A stretch of DNA of 64,000 nt from contig PZPK01000012.1 in the NCBI GenBank assembly GCA_006212045.1, positions 62,001 through 126,000 on the forward strand. The letters are read 5' to 3'. Below are positions 43,769 to 52,873 of the stretch, one piece after another. This DNA comes from Oleiphilus sp. (lineage in GTDB: Bacteria; Pseudomonadota; Gammaproteobacteria; Pseudomonadales; Oleiphilaceae). Under the pieces are notes generated by a model. It did no database searches. It saw nothing but the letters and a program-made list of their open reading frames with translations, and was not told where the DNA came from. The position numbers and the translations under genes are program-made. How positions within the stretch are numbered: position 1 is the stretch's first letter; every line of letters begins with the position of its first letter.

Positions 43769-44537
43769 AAATTTATTAAGCGCCGTAATAGCGGCGTCTC
43801 TGTTTTCAACCAGTACAATGCTAGCGGCACAATCGCCATTGGAAATTAAGTCAATAGAGAAACCGGTGGATTTGAAAACGGCTAAAGCCGTGTGTGGTGA
43901 AAACGCTGTGACGCGCGTGGATGGGCAATTTGCCTGCACAAGCTGCTCAGAATTTACCTCCGCGGGTGATTTTGATGAACCCCTGGTGCTTCGAGCCATG
44001 GTCAGCGGACATTTTAGCACCCGAAAACATCGGGAGGTGGCAGTCGACACCGAAGGGTGCGAACCACACAACAATAGCTATGGTGGCTTAATATTATTGC
44101 GTGAAGTGGATGACAAATTACAGCATCACTACTACCAGCCAGGCTTTCGCTTGCAAGAATGCTTGAAGTTCAGCGCACCGGAAAACCGCGATACGCTTGT
44201 GTGCAACCAAGTGGACTATGCTCAGGGCCAGGCCTTTGGTCAGTTTTCGGAGTTTCGCTTTGGTCGGCACCAAGCCGCGTGGACGGAACTACAAAGCTGG
44301 TTTATCCACGAAGAAGAGAAGCTCAAAGTTGAACCCGTCTCTGCAAAACAAATCGATATCAATCGCGACGGTCTGCAGGATCTGCGCATTATTTTTAAAG
44401 CCAAGGCTACTCGTGAGCCTGAGCTTAAATTTACGCTCGACTTTTTGTTTGATGGTGAGCATTTTAAAATTGCGCCAACAAACAAAGAAACAAAACGAAG
44501 CCTTGATAAGTTGATTGATCCCTACTTCGGTGGCTGA
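43761..44537 (+). CDS. Secreted protein of unknown function
   Basis: This 258-residue protein has a signal peptide (SAVIAASLFSTSTMLAAQ). The mature part has five to six cysteines (VCGENAVT, FACTSCSEF, EGCEPH, ECLKF, VCNQVD), suggesting disulfides, and a C-terminal segment with INRDGLQDLRIIFKAKATRE, an EF-hand-like or FG-GAP-like acidic loop that could bind calcium. I recognise no family. The ATG at 43761 overlaps the antiporter stop, so a joint role in cation handling at the envelope is plausible. A frame extending upstream to 43719 has no support. Confidence 0.8.
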   Translation: MSKNLLSAVIAASLFSTSTMLAAQSPLEIKSIEKPVDLKTAKAVCGENAVTRVDGQFACTSCSEFTSAGDFDEPLVLRAMVSGHFSTRKHREVAVDTEGCEPHNNSYGGLILLREVDDKLQHHYYQPGFRLQECLKFSAPENRDTLVCNQVDYAQGQAFGQFSEFRFGRHQAAWTELQSWFIHEEEKLKVEPVSAKQIDINRDGLQDLRIIFKAKATREPELKFTLDFLFDGEHFKIAPTNKETKRSLDKLIDPYFGG

Positions 44538-44578
44538 CTCATTGTATGATTATCAGCGCGCCGCGTTAGTCTTAACGA

Positions 44579-45193
44579 TTAACGCGATTTATCGAGATAG
44601 GTGTACAAATTCTCGGAATCCAGTCCGCAACCTAGTACCGACTTCATCATTTTTTCCGGTGATGTATCGACAAAGATCAGCTTGTCTTTGGTGGTGACAA
44701 TGGCAAAGCCATTCATCGGGCTCGGGCTGGTTGGTACAAAAACGGTACAATATCCATCGCTGGATTCATCCGTAACAAACCCCATAAAATGGTGCTCTCC
44801 GTCGTTTAATGAGAGCAAAACCGGGGTTGAAAATGCCGGTGTATTGCCCGGCTGAAACTGCGCAATAAAGTCTTTTAATACCGAATATCCCGGCATTTTG
44901 GTGAAAATGAATTTTTCGACATTTGCATGCAGCCACTTCCCCCAAACCGTTCTAACAACCAGGCCTACAAAAAAACACAGTAGCGCAACCAAGGTAAAAC
45001 TGAGTAACTGTGCACTTATTGCCGATAAGTTAAATACCCCTTCGATAAATTGGCTTACTGGGCTGACCGCCCCGGCCGCCCACTGGTAAACCCAGGAAAA
45101 TATCTTTAAGAGTAATGCAATCGGCAATATCGTAAAAAACCCGCCTATAAATATCGTTTTAACTAAGGTCTTTGTTCCGGTTACAGCACGCAT
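44579..45193 (-). CDS. DUF502-family membrane protein
   Basis: This 204-residue protein has two N-terminal helices (IFIGGFFTILPIALLLKIFS and LLSFTLVALLCFFVGLVV) and a soluble C-terminal domain with IFTKMPGYSVLKDFIAQF and FVPTSPSPMNGFAIV, the DUF502 signature. Function is unknown. Its ATG overlaps or abuts the terC stop. It is the last gene of the corA-terC unit and converges on the secreted-protein gene. Confidence 0.88.
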   Translation of the reverse strand: MRAVTGTKTLVKTIFIGGFFTILPIALLLKIFSWVYQWAAGAVSPVSQFIEGVFNLSAISAQLLSFTLVALLCFFVGLVVRTVWGKWLHANVEKFIFTKMPGYSVLKDFIAQFQPGNTPAFSTPVLLSLNDGEHHFMGFVTDESSDGYCTVFVPTSPSPMNGFAIVTTKDKLIFVDTSPEKMMKSVLGCGLDSENLYTYLDKSR

Positions 45194-45954
45194 TAATTCT
45201 CTCCACGACCATATTTTTCTTCATCCGTTAGTGGCCGTTTTAAAGCTACAGGCGCTTTACTTTTACGTAAGCGAATATTTAATATCTCAACGACAATGGA
45301 AAAGCCCATGGCAAAGTAAAGATACGCTTTGGGAATATGCACCCCTAAGCCATCCGCGACAAGTGACATGCCAATCAGCATCAAAAAGCTTAGCGCCAGC
45401 ATTTTGAGCGTTGGATGCGCTTCGATGATTTTACTGATATAAGCCGACGAAATCATCATCACCCCAACGGCGCAAACTACCGCCGCAATCATCACTTCAA
45501 TATGCTTGGCCATACCAATCGCCGTGATAATTGAGTCGATAGAAAACACCAGGTCAATAACCAAAATTTGCAGCACGACAAACGTTAAACTGGCTTTGGC
45601 AACGTGGGTAATATGGCGTTCAGACTCCAAACTGCCGTGAATTTCGCTGGTACTTTTACCCAGTAAAAACAATCCACCTAGAAGAAGAATCAAGTCGCGC
45701 ACGGATACGGCATGGTCAAACACAGTAAACAGAGGAGCATTCGAAGCCATAATCCAGGACAAAGCAAACAATAAGCCAATGCGCATTAGCATTGCCATAC
45801 CCAAGCCGATAATTCGAATTCTATCTCTATACTGTTCGGGCACGCGGCTAACCAGTACCGAGATAAAAATAATATTATCGATGCCCAAGATGATTTCGAG
45901 CGCAGTTAGCGTTAGAAATGCAATAAAAATATCAGGGTTTAACAACCATTCCAT
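45193..45954 (-). CDS. TerC-family integral membrane protein
   Basis: This 253-residue protein has seven or more helices and the TerC motifs LEIILGIDNIIFISVLV and VIDLVFSIDSIITAIGM, whose acidic residues may bind a metal ion. The family is linked to tellurite resistance and manganese export at the membrane. The ATG at 45954 (GAAAAGAGT upstream) is preferred over a TTG 12 bases earlier. It lies 172 bp after fumC on the same strand; no CTTAAG box occurs in the gap, so it may be read through from the upstream promoter. Confidence 0.9.
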   Translation of the reverse strand: MEWLLNPDIFIAFLTLTALEIILGIDNIIFISVLVSRVPEQYRDRIRIIGLGMAMLMRIGLLFALSWIMASNAPLFTVFDHAVSVRDLILLLGGLFLLGKSTSEIHGSLESERHITHVAKASLTFVVLQILVIDLVFSIDSIITAIGMAKHIEVMIAAVVCAVGVMMISSAYISKIIEAHPTLKMLALSFLMLIGMSLVADGLGVHIPKAYLYFAMGFSIVVEILNIRLRKSKAPVALKRPLTDEEKYGRGEN

Positions 45955-46126
45955 ACTCTTTTCCAATCAATGTATTTTATTTACTCGGCGAGCCCTACTC
46001 GTCAATCAAAGAAAAACTCTACTCAAAAATAAGCCTTACAAACATACTGATTCACCATACGCTCGGTCGTAAAAAAGGCCCCATTTAGTGCGATGGTTTG
46101 GCGCATAAGGCGAACATAATTAATCA

Positions 46127-47554
46127 TCAGGGTTTTTGTTTTAATGTTTCAAAATATTCCTTAGAGCTGACCATCATCTCTAGATCTACCCATTGATCGA
46201 ATTGCTCTGAGCTGGCATAACCAAGAGCCATGCAACTCAGCTTTAGAGATGTTTGATTTTTCAGCGCATTCTTCGCGACCTCGGCCGATTTTTCATAGCC
46301 AATATGCGGATTTAACGCTGTTGCCAGCATCAGATTGTTTTCAAGGTGAGCATTAATCACGTCCACATTCACCTGAATACCCATCACGCAATAACGGCTG
46401 AAAGATTTTATTCCATCGGACAGTAGCGTAATAGATTCCAGTACATTGTGTACGATAACGGGTTTATAGGCATTCAATTGAAAGCTACCTTGAGAGCCAG
46501 CAAACGCTACCGTCGCATCATTGCCCATGACCTGCGCACAAACCATCGAAAGCGCTTCGCATTGTGAAGGGTTTACCTTGCCGGGCATAATGGAGGAACC
46601 GGGCTCGTTTGCAGGTAAGAACAATTCCCCTATTCCGCACCTGGGGCCACTGGCTAGCCAACGAATATCATTAACGATTTTCAGCAACGCGGTACTTAAA
46701 CTACGCAAAGCTGCAGAGACTTCCACGAGAGGTTCGTGCGAAGATAGCGCAAAAAATTTATTGGCCTGACTCGAAAAAGGTCGACCTGTACATTCTTGGA
46801 GTTTTTCCACCACTCGTGTTGCAAACTCTGGATGAGCATTTAAACCTGTTCCCACGGCGGTTCCGCCAAGTGCAACCGGGTAGAGGTACGCGCAATGGGA
46901 TTCAAGGCATTGCAAAGCAAATTCGAGTTGTGCGGCCCAAGCTGAAAATTCTTGCCCTACGGTTACCGGCGCAGCATCCTGCAAATGGGTTCGCCCTGTT
47001 TTTATCACATCTTTGTATTGAATCGATTTATTGGATAGATCCTCATGCAAAGATTTCAACGCAGGGATGAGTAATGTATCCAACGCTTCAAGCACCGCCA
47101 TGTGCATTGCTGTGGGAAATACGTCGTTGGAAGATTGACACAGGTTCACATGATCATTTGGGTGAATTGAACCAAGCGTTCCGAGAGGTATGTCCAGTAT
47201 TTCATTGGCACGGTTAGCGATGACTTCATTTGCGTTCATATTACTGTGCGTACCCGAACCTGTTTGGAATACACCTAAAGGAAAGTGCTCGTCCCATCGC
47301 CCCTCTGCCACTTCCAATGCCGCGCGCTGAATAGCCTCACCTTCACGCGCGGGGAGTAATTGCAGTTCGCAGTTCACCAAGGCCGCATATTGCTTAATTA
47401 ACCCTAAGGCTCGAACCATGGGGCGCTGCCAACGAAAACGATCCAGACTAATATCAAAGTGCGTCAATGAGCGTTGCGTTTGCGCGCCCCAATAACGATC
47501 TGCTGGCACCTCAACGGTGCCCAAGCTATCGCGTTCAGTTCTAAAGTGAGTCAT
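46127..47554 (-). CDS. fumC: Fumarase C (class II, iron-independent)
   Basis: This 475-residue fumarate hydratase has the aspartase/fumarase signature GSSIMPGKVNPSQCEA and substrate-binding segments TGSGTHSNMNANEV and HPNDHVNLCQSSND. Class II fumarase has no iron-sulfur cluster and resists superoxide, so it suits a stress set. It follows acnA by 114 bp and catalyses a later step in the same cycle. A housekeeping copy is expected elsewhere. Confidence 0.95.
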   Translation of the reverse strand: MTHFRTERDSLGTVEVPADRYWGAQTQRSLTHFDISLDRFRWQRPMVRALGLIKQYAALVNCELQLLPAREGEAIQRAALEVAEGRWDEHFPLGVFQTGSGTHSNMNANEVIANRANEILDIPLGTLGSIHPNDHVNLCQSSNDVFPTAMHMAVLEALDTLLIPALKSLHEDLSNKSIQYKDVIKTGRTHLQDAAPVTVGQEFSAWAAQLEFALQCLESHCAYLYPVALGGTAVGTGLNAHPEFATRVVEKLQECTGRPFSSQANKFFALSSHEPLVEVSAALRSLSTALLKIVNDIRWLASGPRCGIGELFLPANEPGSSIMPGKVNPSQCEALSMVCAQVMGNDATVAFAGSQGSFQLNAYKPVIVHNVLESITLLSDGIKSFSRYCVMGIQVNVDVINAHLENNLMLATALNPHIGYEKSAEVAKNALKNQTSLKLSCMALGYASSEQFDQWVDLEMMVSSKEYFETLKQKP

Positions 47555-47668
47555 GACTCAAATTTCCTGGATATGTTTTTGATTCGTCACATTCTTTCTG
47601 TGGAGGAAGTGTTTTAAACCTTCAGACACGGCAAGGCCTTCATTTTTTCAACGCCAATTCCATTTTTT

Positions 47669-50377
47669 TCATCGTTGAACGCTTAAATCTTTATCTTTAC
47701 TCGCGTTGTTAGGGTCTGTTAACAATTTGCGTAAAGTCGCAGGTAAAATGCCGCCGTTAAAAAACACGCCCCATTCGCTTGACGTATCTATTCGAATTTT
47801 CATTTGGAACTGTTTTGACCGACCATCACACTCGGCCTTTACCTCTATCGAGGTATCCTCTTCTCTTAGCGGGTAAAACGTAAAAAGCTCCTCCCCGGTT
47901 AAGCCCAGCGTCTCGGCATTTTCACCCGGTATAAATTCAAGTGGTAGTACACCAAAGCCCACTAAATTAGTGCGATGAATCCGCTCAAAACTTTCCGCCA
48001 TCACAACCTCAATACCCAGCAGCTTGGTACCTTTGGCCGCCCAATCTCGACTGGAGCCTGAGCCATAATCCTTACCCGCAATCACCACTAAAGGTGTCGC
48101 TTCCTGCTGGTAGCGCATGGCAGCGTCATACACAGTGAGAACATCTCCATTAGGAATATGACGGGTATACCCGCCGGTCTTTTCTGGCACGAGCTGATTT
48201 TTCAAACGGACATTGGCGAAGGTGCCGCGAACCATCACTTCGTGATTACCTCGCCGCGAGCCAAGGCTATTAAAGGCCTTGGTATCTACACCTAGAGCCG
48301 ATAAGTACCCCCCTGCTGCGCTATCTGATGAAATCGATCCAGCGGGAGAAATATGATCCGTTGTCACCGAATCACCGAGCTTAACCAGACAACGGGCATT
48401 TATTGTGGGTTTTCGCGATGGTAAGTCTCGTGTCATTCCCTCAAAATACGGCGGCTTGTTAATGTAGCTGGATGAAGGCCAGTTGTAACGGTCGTCAGTG
48501 GGTGTTGGTAATGCTCGCCAAGCGTCTGAGCCCTTAAATACTGTGCCGTAATGCTTTGCAAATAATTCTGGCGATAGCGCTTTAGCGACTAACGATTTAA
48601 GCTCTTGATGACTAGGCCACAAATCCCGTAAGTATACTGCTTCACCCTGTCCATCGTAGCCCAGCGGCTCACGTGTAAAATCCGTGTTTACCGTCCCCGC
48701 AATAGCATAAGCGACCACCAGTGGCGGCGAAGCCAGGTAATTTGCGCGCACTTGTGGATGCACTCGCCCTTCAAAATTACGATTACCGGAAAGTACGGCT
48801 GACACAATGAGATTTTCCTCTCGTACTTGTCGGCTCACATCATCAGGCAACGGCCCCGAATTACCAATGCAGGTCGTGCAGCCAAAACCAACGAGGTTAA
48901 AGCCGAGTCTATCGAGGTAGTAACTCAAACCTGCCTGTTCCAGATACGCCGGCACGACCTTTGAGCCTGGCGCAAGTGAAGTTTTGACCCAGGGTTTACG
49001 TGTTAAGCCGCGCTCAACTGCTTTTTTAGCCAGCAGCCCCGCAGCAAGCATCACCTCGGGATTTGAGGTATTAGTGCAGGACGTAATTGCCGCAATGACT
49101 ACGTCACCGTGTTTCAGGTGATGCGGGCTGTTACCTTTTTTGCCAATAAAGTTCGAGATGCTGATCAGCTTTTGTGGCGCTTCTTTTTTCAAGTAGTTTT
49201 GAAATACAGTTTCGACTTGCGATAGAGGTGTGCGCTCTTGCGGAAGTTTGGGCCCCGCAACACTGGCCTCGATATGATCAAGATCGATGACGAGCTGTTC
49301 GTCGTACTCTGCTTTATGATCGGATTCGCGCCAAAGTCCTTGCGTTTTTGCGTATGCTTCCACCAAGGCAATATGCTCGCGTTTTCGGCCTGTGAGGCGC
49401 AAGTAGTCCAAGGTTTCCTGGTCAACGGGGAACATACCCACTGTAGCGCCATACTCTGGGGCCATATTCGCCACGGTGGCACGATCCGCCAACGAGAGGC
49501 TGTCTAAGCCAGCACCAAAAAACTCAACAAACTTGTCCACAACACCGTGTTGGCGAAGTGTTTGGGTAACGGTTAATACCAAGTCCGTTGCAGTCACACC
49601 CTCGCCCAGTTGCCCCTTAATCTCCACACCCACTACTTTGGGGAGTAACAGACTCATGGGCTGCCCCAGCATTGCCGCTTCAGCTTCAATCCCGCCGACT
49701 CCCCAACCGAGTACGCCAAGTCCATTAATCATCGTGGTATGACTGTCAGTCCCCACCAAGGTGTCCGGAAACACAATTCTCTTTCCCCTGTCGTTGCGGC
49801 TGGTGACAACACTTGCCAAATATTCCAAATTGACTTGGTGGACGATGCCGGTGCCGGGAGGCACGACACGAAAGTGTTGGAAGGCTTGTTGACCCCAACG
49901 TAAAAACTGGTAGCGCTCACGATTGCGTTCGAATTCTTTATCCGTATTTTTTGTTAGTGCGTCCGTTTTGCCAAAATAATCAACCATCACCGAATGATCG
50001 ATGACTAAATCGACGGGAATAACCGGATTAATTAGCTTGGGATCGCCGCCCAGCGCACTCATGGCATCCCTCATAGCCGCCAAATCAACGATGGCTGGAA
50101 CACCGGTAAAATCCTGCAACACCACGCGTGATGGATAAAATGCCAGCGAGAATGCTGCGGTTTTGCCTGGCGACCACCGGCACAAGGATTCGATATGATC
50201 AGCCGTGACCTGTTCACCATCCTCATGCCGCAATAAATTTTCCAATAATATTTTGTAGCAATATGGCAGGTGGTCGATGGCGTTAATTTTTGTGGCTTTT
50301 TCTAAACTATAAATATGATAGCGTTCTGAATGGACCTCGAACTCAGTACATAAATTAAAAGAATTGAGACTCATCAT
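47669..50377 (-). CDS. acnA: Aconitate hydratase A
   Basis: This 902-residue enzyme interconverts citrate and isocitrate with a 4Fe-4S cluster. Cluster cysteines lie in AITSCTNTSNP and FGCTTCIGNSG; SRDWAAKGTKLLGI carries the substrate-binding Ser-Arg of the swivel domain. AcnA-type aconitases are the more stable, stress- and stationary-phase forms. The start ATG overlaps the gpmA stop (ATGA). It belongs to the unit lipoprotein, corA, gpmA, acnA, fumC. Confidence 0.95.
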   Translation of the reverse strand: MMSLNSFNLCTEFEVHSERYHIYSLEKATKINAIDHLPYCYKILLENLLRHEDGEQVTADHIESLCRWSPGKTAAFSLAFYPSRVVLQDFTGVPAIVDLAAMRDAMSALGGDPKLINPVIPVDLVIDHSVMVDYFGKTDALTKNTDKEFERNRERYQFLRWGQQAFQHFRVVPPGTGIVHQVNLEYLASVVTSRNDRGKRIVFPDTLVGTDSHTTMINGLGVLGWGVGGIEAEAAMLGQPMSLLLPKVVGVEIKGQLGEGVTATDLVLTVTQTLRQHGVVDKFVEFFGAGLDSLSLADRATVANMAPEYGATVGMFPVDQETLDYLRLTGRKREHIALVEAYAKTQGLWRESDHKAEYDEQLVIDLDHIEASVAGPKLPQERTPLSQVETVFQNYLKKEAPQKLISISNFIGKKGNSPHHLKHGDVVIAAITSCTNTSNPEVMLAAGLLAKKAVERGLTRKPWVKTSLAPGSKVVPAYLEQAGLSYYLDRLGFNLVGFGCTTCIGNSGPLPDDVSRQVREENLIVSAVLSGNRNFEGRVHPQVRANYLASPPLVVAYAIAGTVNTDFTREPLGYDGQGEAVYLRDLWPSHQELKSLVAKALSPELFAKHYGTVFKGSDAWRALPTPTDDRYNWPSSSYINKPPYFEGMTRDLPSRKPTINARCLVKLGDSVTTDHISPAGSISSDSAAGGYLSALGVDTKAFNSLGSRRGNHEVMVRGTFANVRLKNQLVPEKTGGYTRHIPNGDVLTVYDAAMRYQQEATPLVVIAGKDYGSGSSRDWAAKGTKLLGIEVVMAESFERIHRTNLVGFGVLPLEFIPGENAETLGLTGEELFTFYPLREEDTSIEVKAECDGRSKQFQMKIRIDTSSEWGVFFNGGILPATLRKLLTDPNNASKDKDLSVQR

Positions 50378-51129
50378 TTGCTCTCCGTAATTGTTGATGG
50401 AGTGGAACTCGGTGCATCCGTTTTGTCATCAAAGTAATGCCAAGATAAGGGCTTCGCATCGTTCTGATTAAAGTGGTAAACAATGGCTCGACCGGTAGGA
50501 ATTTCGAATTGTTCGACTTCCTGTATGGACATGTTCGACAGGGATTTGATTAAGGCTCGAAGTGTATTGCCATGAGAGCTAATCAATAATCGCTGGCCCT
50601 CTCTAATATAAGGAACGACGCGTTCAAGCCAACATGTCATCACTCGTTCTTCAGTGTCGGCCAACGATTCGTGGCAAGGTAGTCGCTCACTGGGCACGTT
50701 TTGAAACAGGGTTTGAAACTTCGGATGTCGTTCGTCAGATAAGGCTAAAGCTGGAGGGAGATCCGCATATCCGCGACGCCAACGCCACACCTGCTGTTCA
50801 CCCACCTCTTGCGCCATAAGTAGTTTGTCCTTCCCCTGCAAAGCACCGTAATGACGTTCACTCAATCGCCAGTCTTCAATAATCGATATCGAATCACTCT
50901 GCCTCTGCGTGTGCTGCAAAATAATGTCCGCAGTGCGTTTTGCTCGTCGCAGTGGCGAACTAAAGCAAACATCAAAACTAATTTTTTGCGAAGCAAGTTG
51001 TTTTCCCGCTCGAATAGCTTCATTGACACCTGCCTCAGTTAAAGGTGGATCGGCCCAACCGGTAAAGCGATGTTCACTATTCCAGGTACTCTGTGCGTGG
51101 CGTATTAAAATCACGGGAATTGTCGTCAT
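50374..51129 (-). CDS. gpmA: 2,3-bisphosphoglycerate-dependent phosphoglycerate mutase
   Basis: This 251-residue histidine phosphatase-fold enzyme has the phospho-acceptor motif VILIRHAQSTWNSEHRFTGW (Ala replaces the usual Gly after His), then LRRAKRTADI, ERHYGALQGKDK and the second His in LLISSHGNTLRALIKSL. It interconverts 3- and 2-phosphoglycerate. The C-terminal 20 residues are Ser/Thr-rich and unlike the family. It is packed between corA (1-bp gap) and acnA (overlap). Confidence 0.92.
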   Translation of the reverse strand: MTTIPVILIRHAQSTWNSEHRFTGWADPPLTEAGVNEAIRAGKQLASQKISFDVCFSSPLRRAKRTADIILQHTQRQSDSISIIEDWRLSERHYGALQGKDKLLMAQEVGEQQVWRWRRGYADLPPALALSDERHPKFQTLFQNVPSERLPCHESLADTEERVMTCWLERVVPYIREGQRLLISSHGNTLRALIKSLSNMSIQEVEQFEIPTGRAIVYHFNQNDAKPLSWHYFDDKTDAPSSTPSTITESK

Positions 51130-51130
51130 A

Positions 51131-52198
51131 CTAAAACCACCGCTGCTTTTTAAAATACATTAACATGCCCAAAATCATCCCGATGATGAGCGCCCAAACG
51201 AATAAGTAACCGAAAGGCCAAGAAAGCTCTGGCATATTTAAGGCACTTGCACTGCGATCGAAATTCATGCCATACACACCCACAACAAAGGTTGGTGGAA
51301 TAAATACGGTGGCAATAATGGTAAGTACACGCATAACTTCATTAAGTCGATGACTTTGACTCGACAGGTAAACTTCCAACATGCCAGCCGTCATTTCGCG
51401 ATACGTTTCCAGTAGCTCCAGTATAGAAATAGTGTGATCGTAACAATCGCGAAGATAAATACGCGTTGACTCACTGATAGCATTGGCTTCATCATCGCGA
51501 AGTAACTCATTGATCACTTCTCTATGGGGTGCAAGCCGACGACGCAATAGCAATAACTCTCGGCGTAGCTGATGAATATCATTTAACAGTGAGGCATCGG
51601 GTTTCAGAATCAGCTGATCTTCAAGGTTTTCAATGCGTTCGGCATAGTCTTCCAATACCGGAAAACCGTGGTCAATCGCGGTGTCGATCAAAGTGTAAAA
51701 TAAATAATCTGCACCACGTTGACGTAGTTTCCCTGTGGATTTTCGTAGACGTTCATAAATTAAGGGAAAAGGATTTGCCTGATCAGCACATACAGAAATT
51801 ACCATGCGATCGAAATAAAATATTCCCAGCTGGTGAACAGTGACAGTACTATTGATGACCGAGGGCAAATTAATAATGGCGAAGAGTTGCTGATCAATAA
51901 TATCCAGCTTGGGCCGCTGCCCCGAGTTTAAAATATCCTCAAGGTGCAAGCTGTGCAGCCCGAAACACTCCGACAATTGTTGAAGCATGTCGCCCGAAGG
52001 CATGCCTTGAATATGTATCCAAGTGATACTCGGACTATCGATATACGCTTTACATTGTTCCGGTATTGGATTTTCCTCTTCGGTATAACTTTGCCCGTCG
52101 TAATCCACCAATAAAGTGCTGTATTTGGCTGGAATCGATTCTGAGAGAGTGCCCGGCATGGTGCCGGGCTCATGGTATTGTTTGCCAAAAAGATCCAT
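51131..52198 (-). CDS. corA: CorA-family magnesium/divalent cation channel
   Basis: This 355-residue protein has a large soluble N-terminal domain with a long stalk helix (VLEDYAERIENLEDQLILKP) and two C-terminal helices separated by the selectivity motif YGMNF (GVYGMNFDRSASAL). It ends in a basic tail KKQRWF. CorA takes up Mg2+, Co2+ or Ni2+ as a pentamer. It lies 14 bp after the acidic lipoprotein gene. Promoter and a structured leader are upstream of that gene. Confidence 0.93.
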   Translation of the reverse strand: MDLFGKQYHEPGTMPGTLSESIPAKYSTLLVDYDGQSYTEEENPIPEQCKAYIDSPSITWIHIQGMPSGDMLQQLSECFGLHSLHLEDILNSGQRPKLDIIDQQLFAIINLPSVINSTVTVHQLGIFYFDRMVISVCADQANPFPLIYERLRKSTGKLRQRGADYLFYTLIDTAIDHGFPVLEDYAERIENLEDQLILKPDASLLNDIHQLRRELLLLRRRLAPHREVINELLRDDEANAISESTRIYLRDCYDHTISILELLETYREMTAGMLEVYLSSQSHRLNEVMRVLTIIATVFIPPTFVVGVYGMNFDRSASALNMPELSWPFGYLFVWALIIGMILGMLMYFKKQRWF

Positions 52199-52212
52199 TA
52201 CAAATCCCCCGA

Positions 52213-52560
52213 TTATTCCTCGGGAAAATCATCAGGTTCAGTCGCGTTATCGTCTTCCTCTAGCTCATATTCATCTTCGTTTTCCAGGTCGAGTCCATTT
52301 CTTTTTAGGCATTCCCGAAAAGCAGTGTCAAAATCTTCCTGCGCTTCCGCTTCGGCAATACAATCATCTTCAGTCAGTGGATCTTCTGGCCCGATGGGAA
52401 TATCCTCTTTTTCCGGAACAGGTTCTACTTGATCTTTTTCTGATGTATTAGTGCTGGAATTGACAGAGGCCTCCTCGCGTGGCGTTTCTTCTGAGCATCC
52501 TGGCATGGATACCAATGATAAAATAAGAACAAACATGGAGTGGTAAAAATATCGGCGCAT
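52213..52560 (-). CDS. Small, very acidic lipoprotein
   Basis: This 115-residue protein has a lipobox MPGC (Cys22) after a hydrophobic signal (FVLILSLVSMPGC). The mature part is extremely acidic, with many Glu and Asp (EDEYELEEDDNATEPDDFPE at the end), and has two further cysteines (DDCIAEAEA, FRECLKRNG). It could buffer or bind divalent cations at the membrane surface next to CorA; that is inference. No family is recognised. The ATG follows a GGGGG-containing stretch. Confidence 0.75.
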   Translation of the reverse strand: MRRYFYHSMFVLILSLVSMPGCSEETPREEASVNSSTNTSEKDQVEPVPEKEDIPIGPEDPLTEDDCIAEAEAQEDFDTAFRECLKRNGLDLENEDEYELEEDDNATEPDDFPEE

Positions 52561-52643
52561 TTTTTATGCCCCCCTTAATAATATAAGATATCAAAAACGT
52601 CGGTGAAACTATGGAGAAAACATAAACGTCACCGATGTCAAAC

Positions 52644-52681
52644 AACGTTTTTGGTGGTATCTCGCGCATACCAAAAACGTT
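52644..52681. repeat. 12-bp perfect inverted repeat in the corA-unit leader
   Basis: AACGTTTTTGGT (52644-52655) and ACCAAAAACGTT (52670-52681). With the -10 at 52693-52688 the transcript should start near 52681, so this hairpin would form the very 5' end of the mRNA. A second pairing (52597-52606 with 52629-52638) lies further downstream in the 120-base leader. Confidence 0.6.
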
Positions 52682-52687
52682 TAATGA

Positions 52688-52720
52688 ACTCTATAGTTGA
52701 AAACTTAAACCCCACTTAAG
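52688..52720 (-). promoter_or_regulatory. Response-regulator box and -10 for the lipoprotein-corA-gpmA-acnA-fumC unit
   Basis: Minus strand: CTTAAG-tgggg-TTTAAG (52720-52704), 10 bp, TAGAGT (52693-52688). The leader to the lipoprotein ATG is about 120 bases, the longest of the set. Confidence 0.78.
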
Positions 52721-52807
52721 GCCCTCTAACGTCATGAATATATTTTATAGGACCTTAAAAACTGGACGAAAAAAAGGGGCTGCAATGCGTACAGATCTAT
52801 CCAAATG

Positions 52808-52841
52808 AAAAAACAAAAGGCAGCCTGCTATTAGCCGCCTT
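52808..52841 (-). terminator. Terminator after dnaK
   Basis: On the minus strand AAGGCGGC pairs with GCTGCCTT (one G-U pair), 9-base loop, followed by TTTTGTTTTTT. It separates dnaK from the next unit. Confidence 0.8.
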
Positions 52842-52873
52842 ACAAATCGTTAAGAAGTCATAAAATTTCTAGA

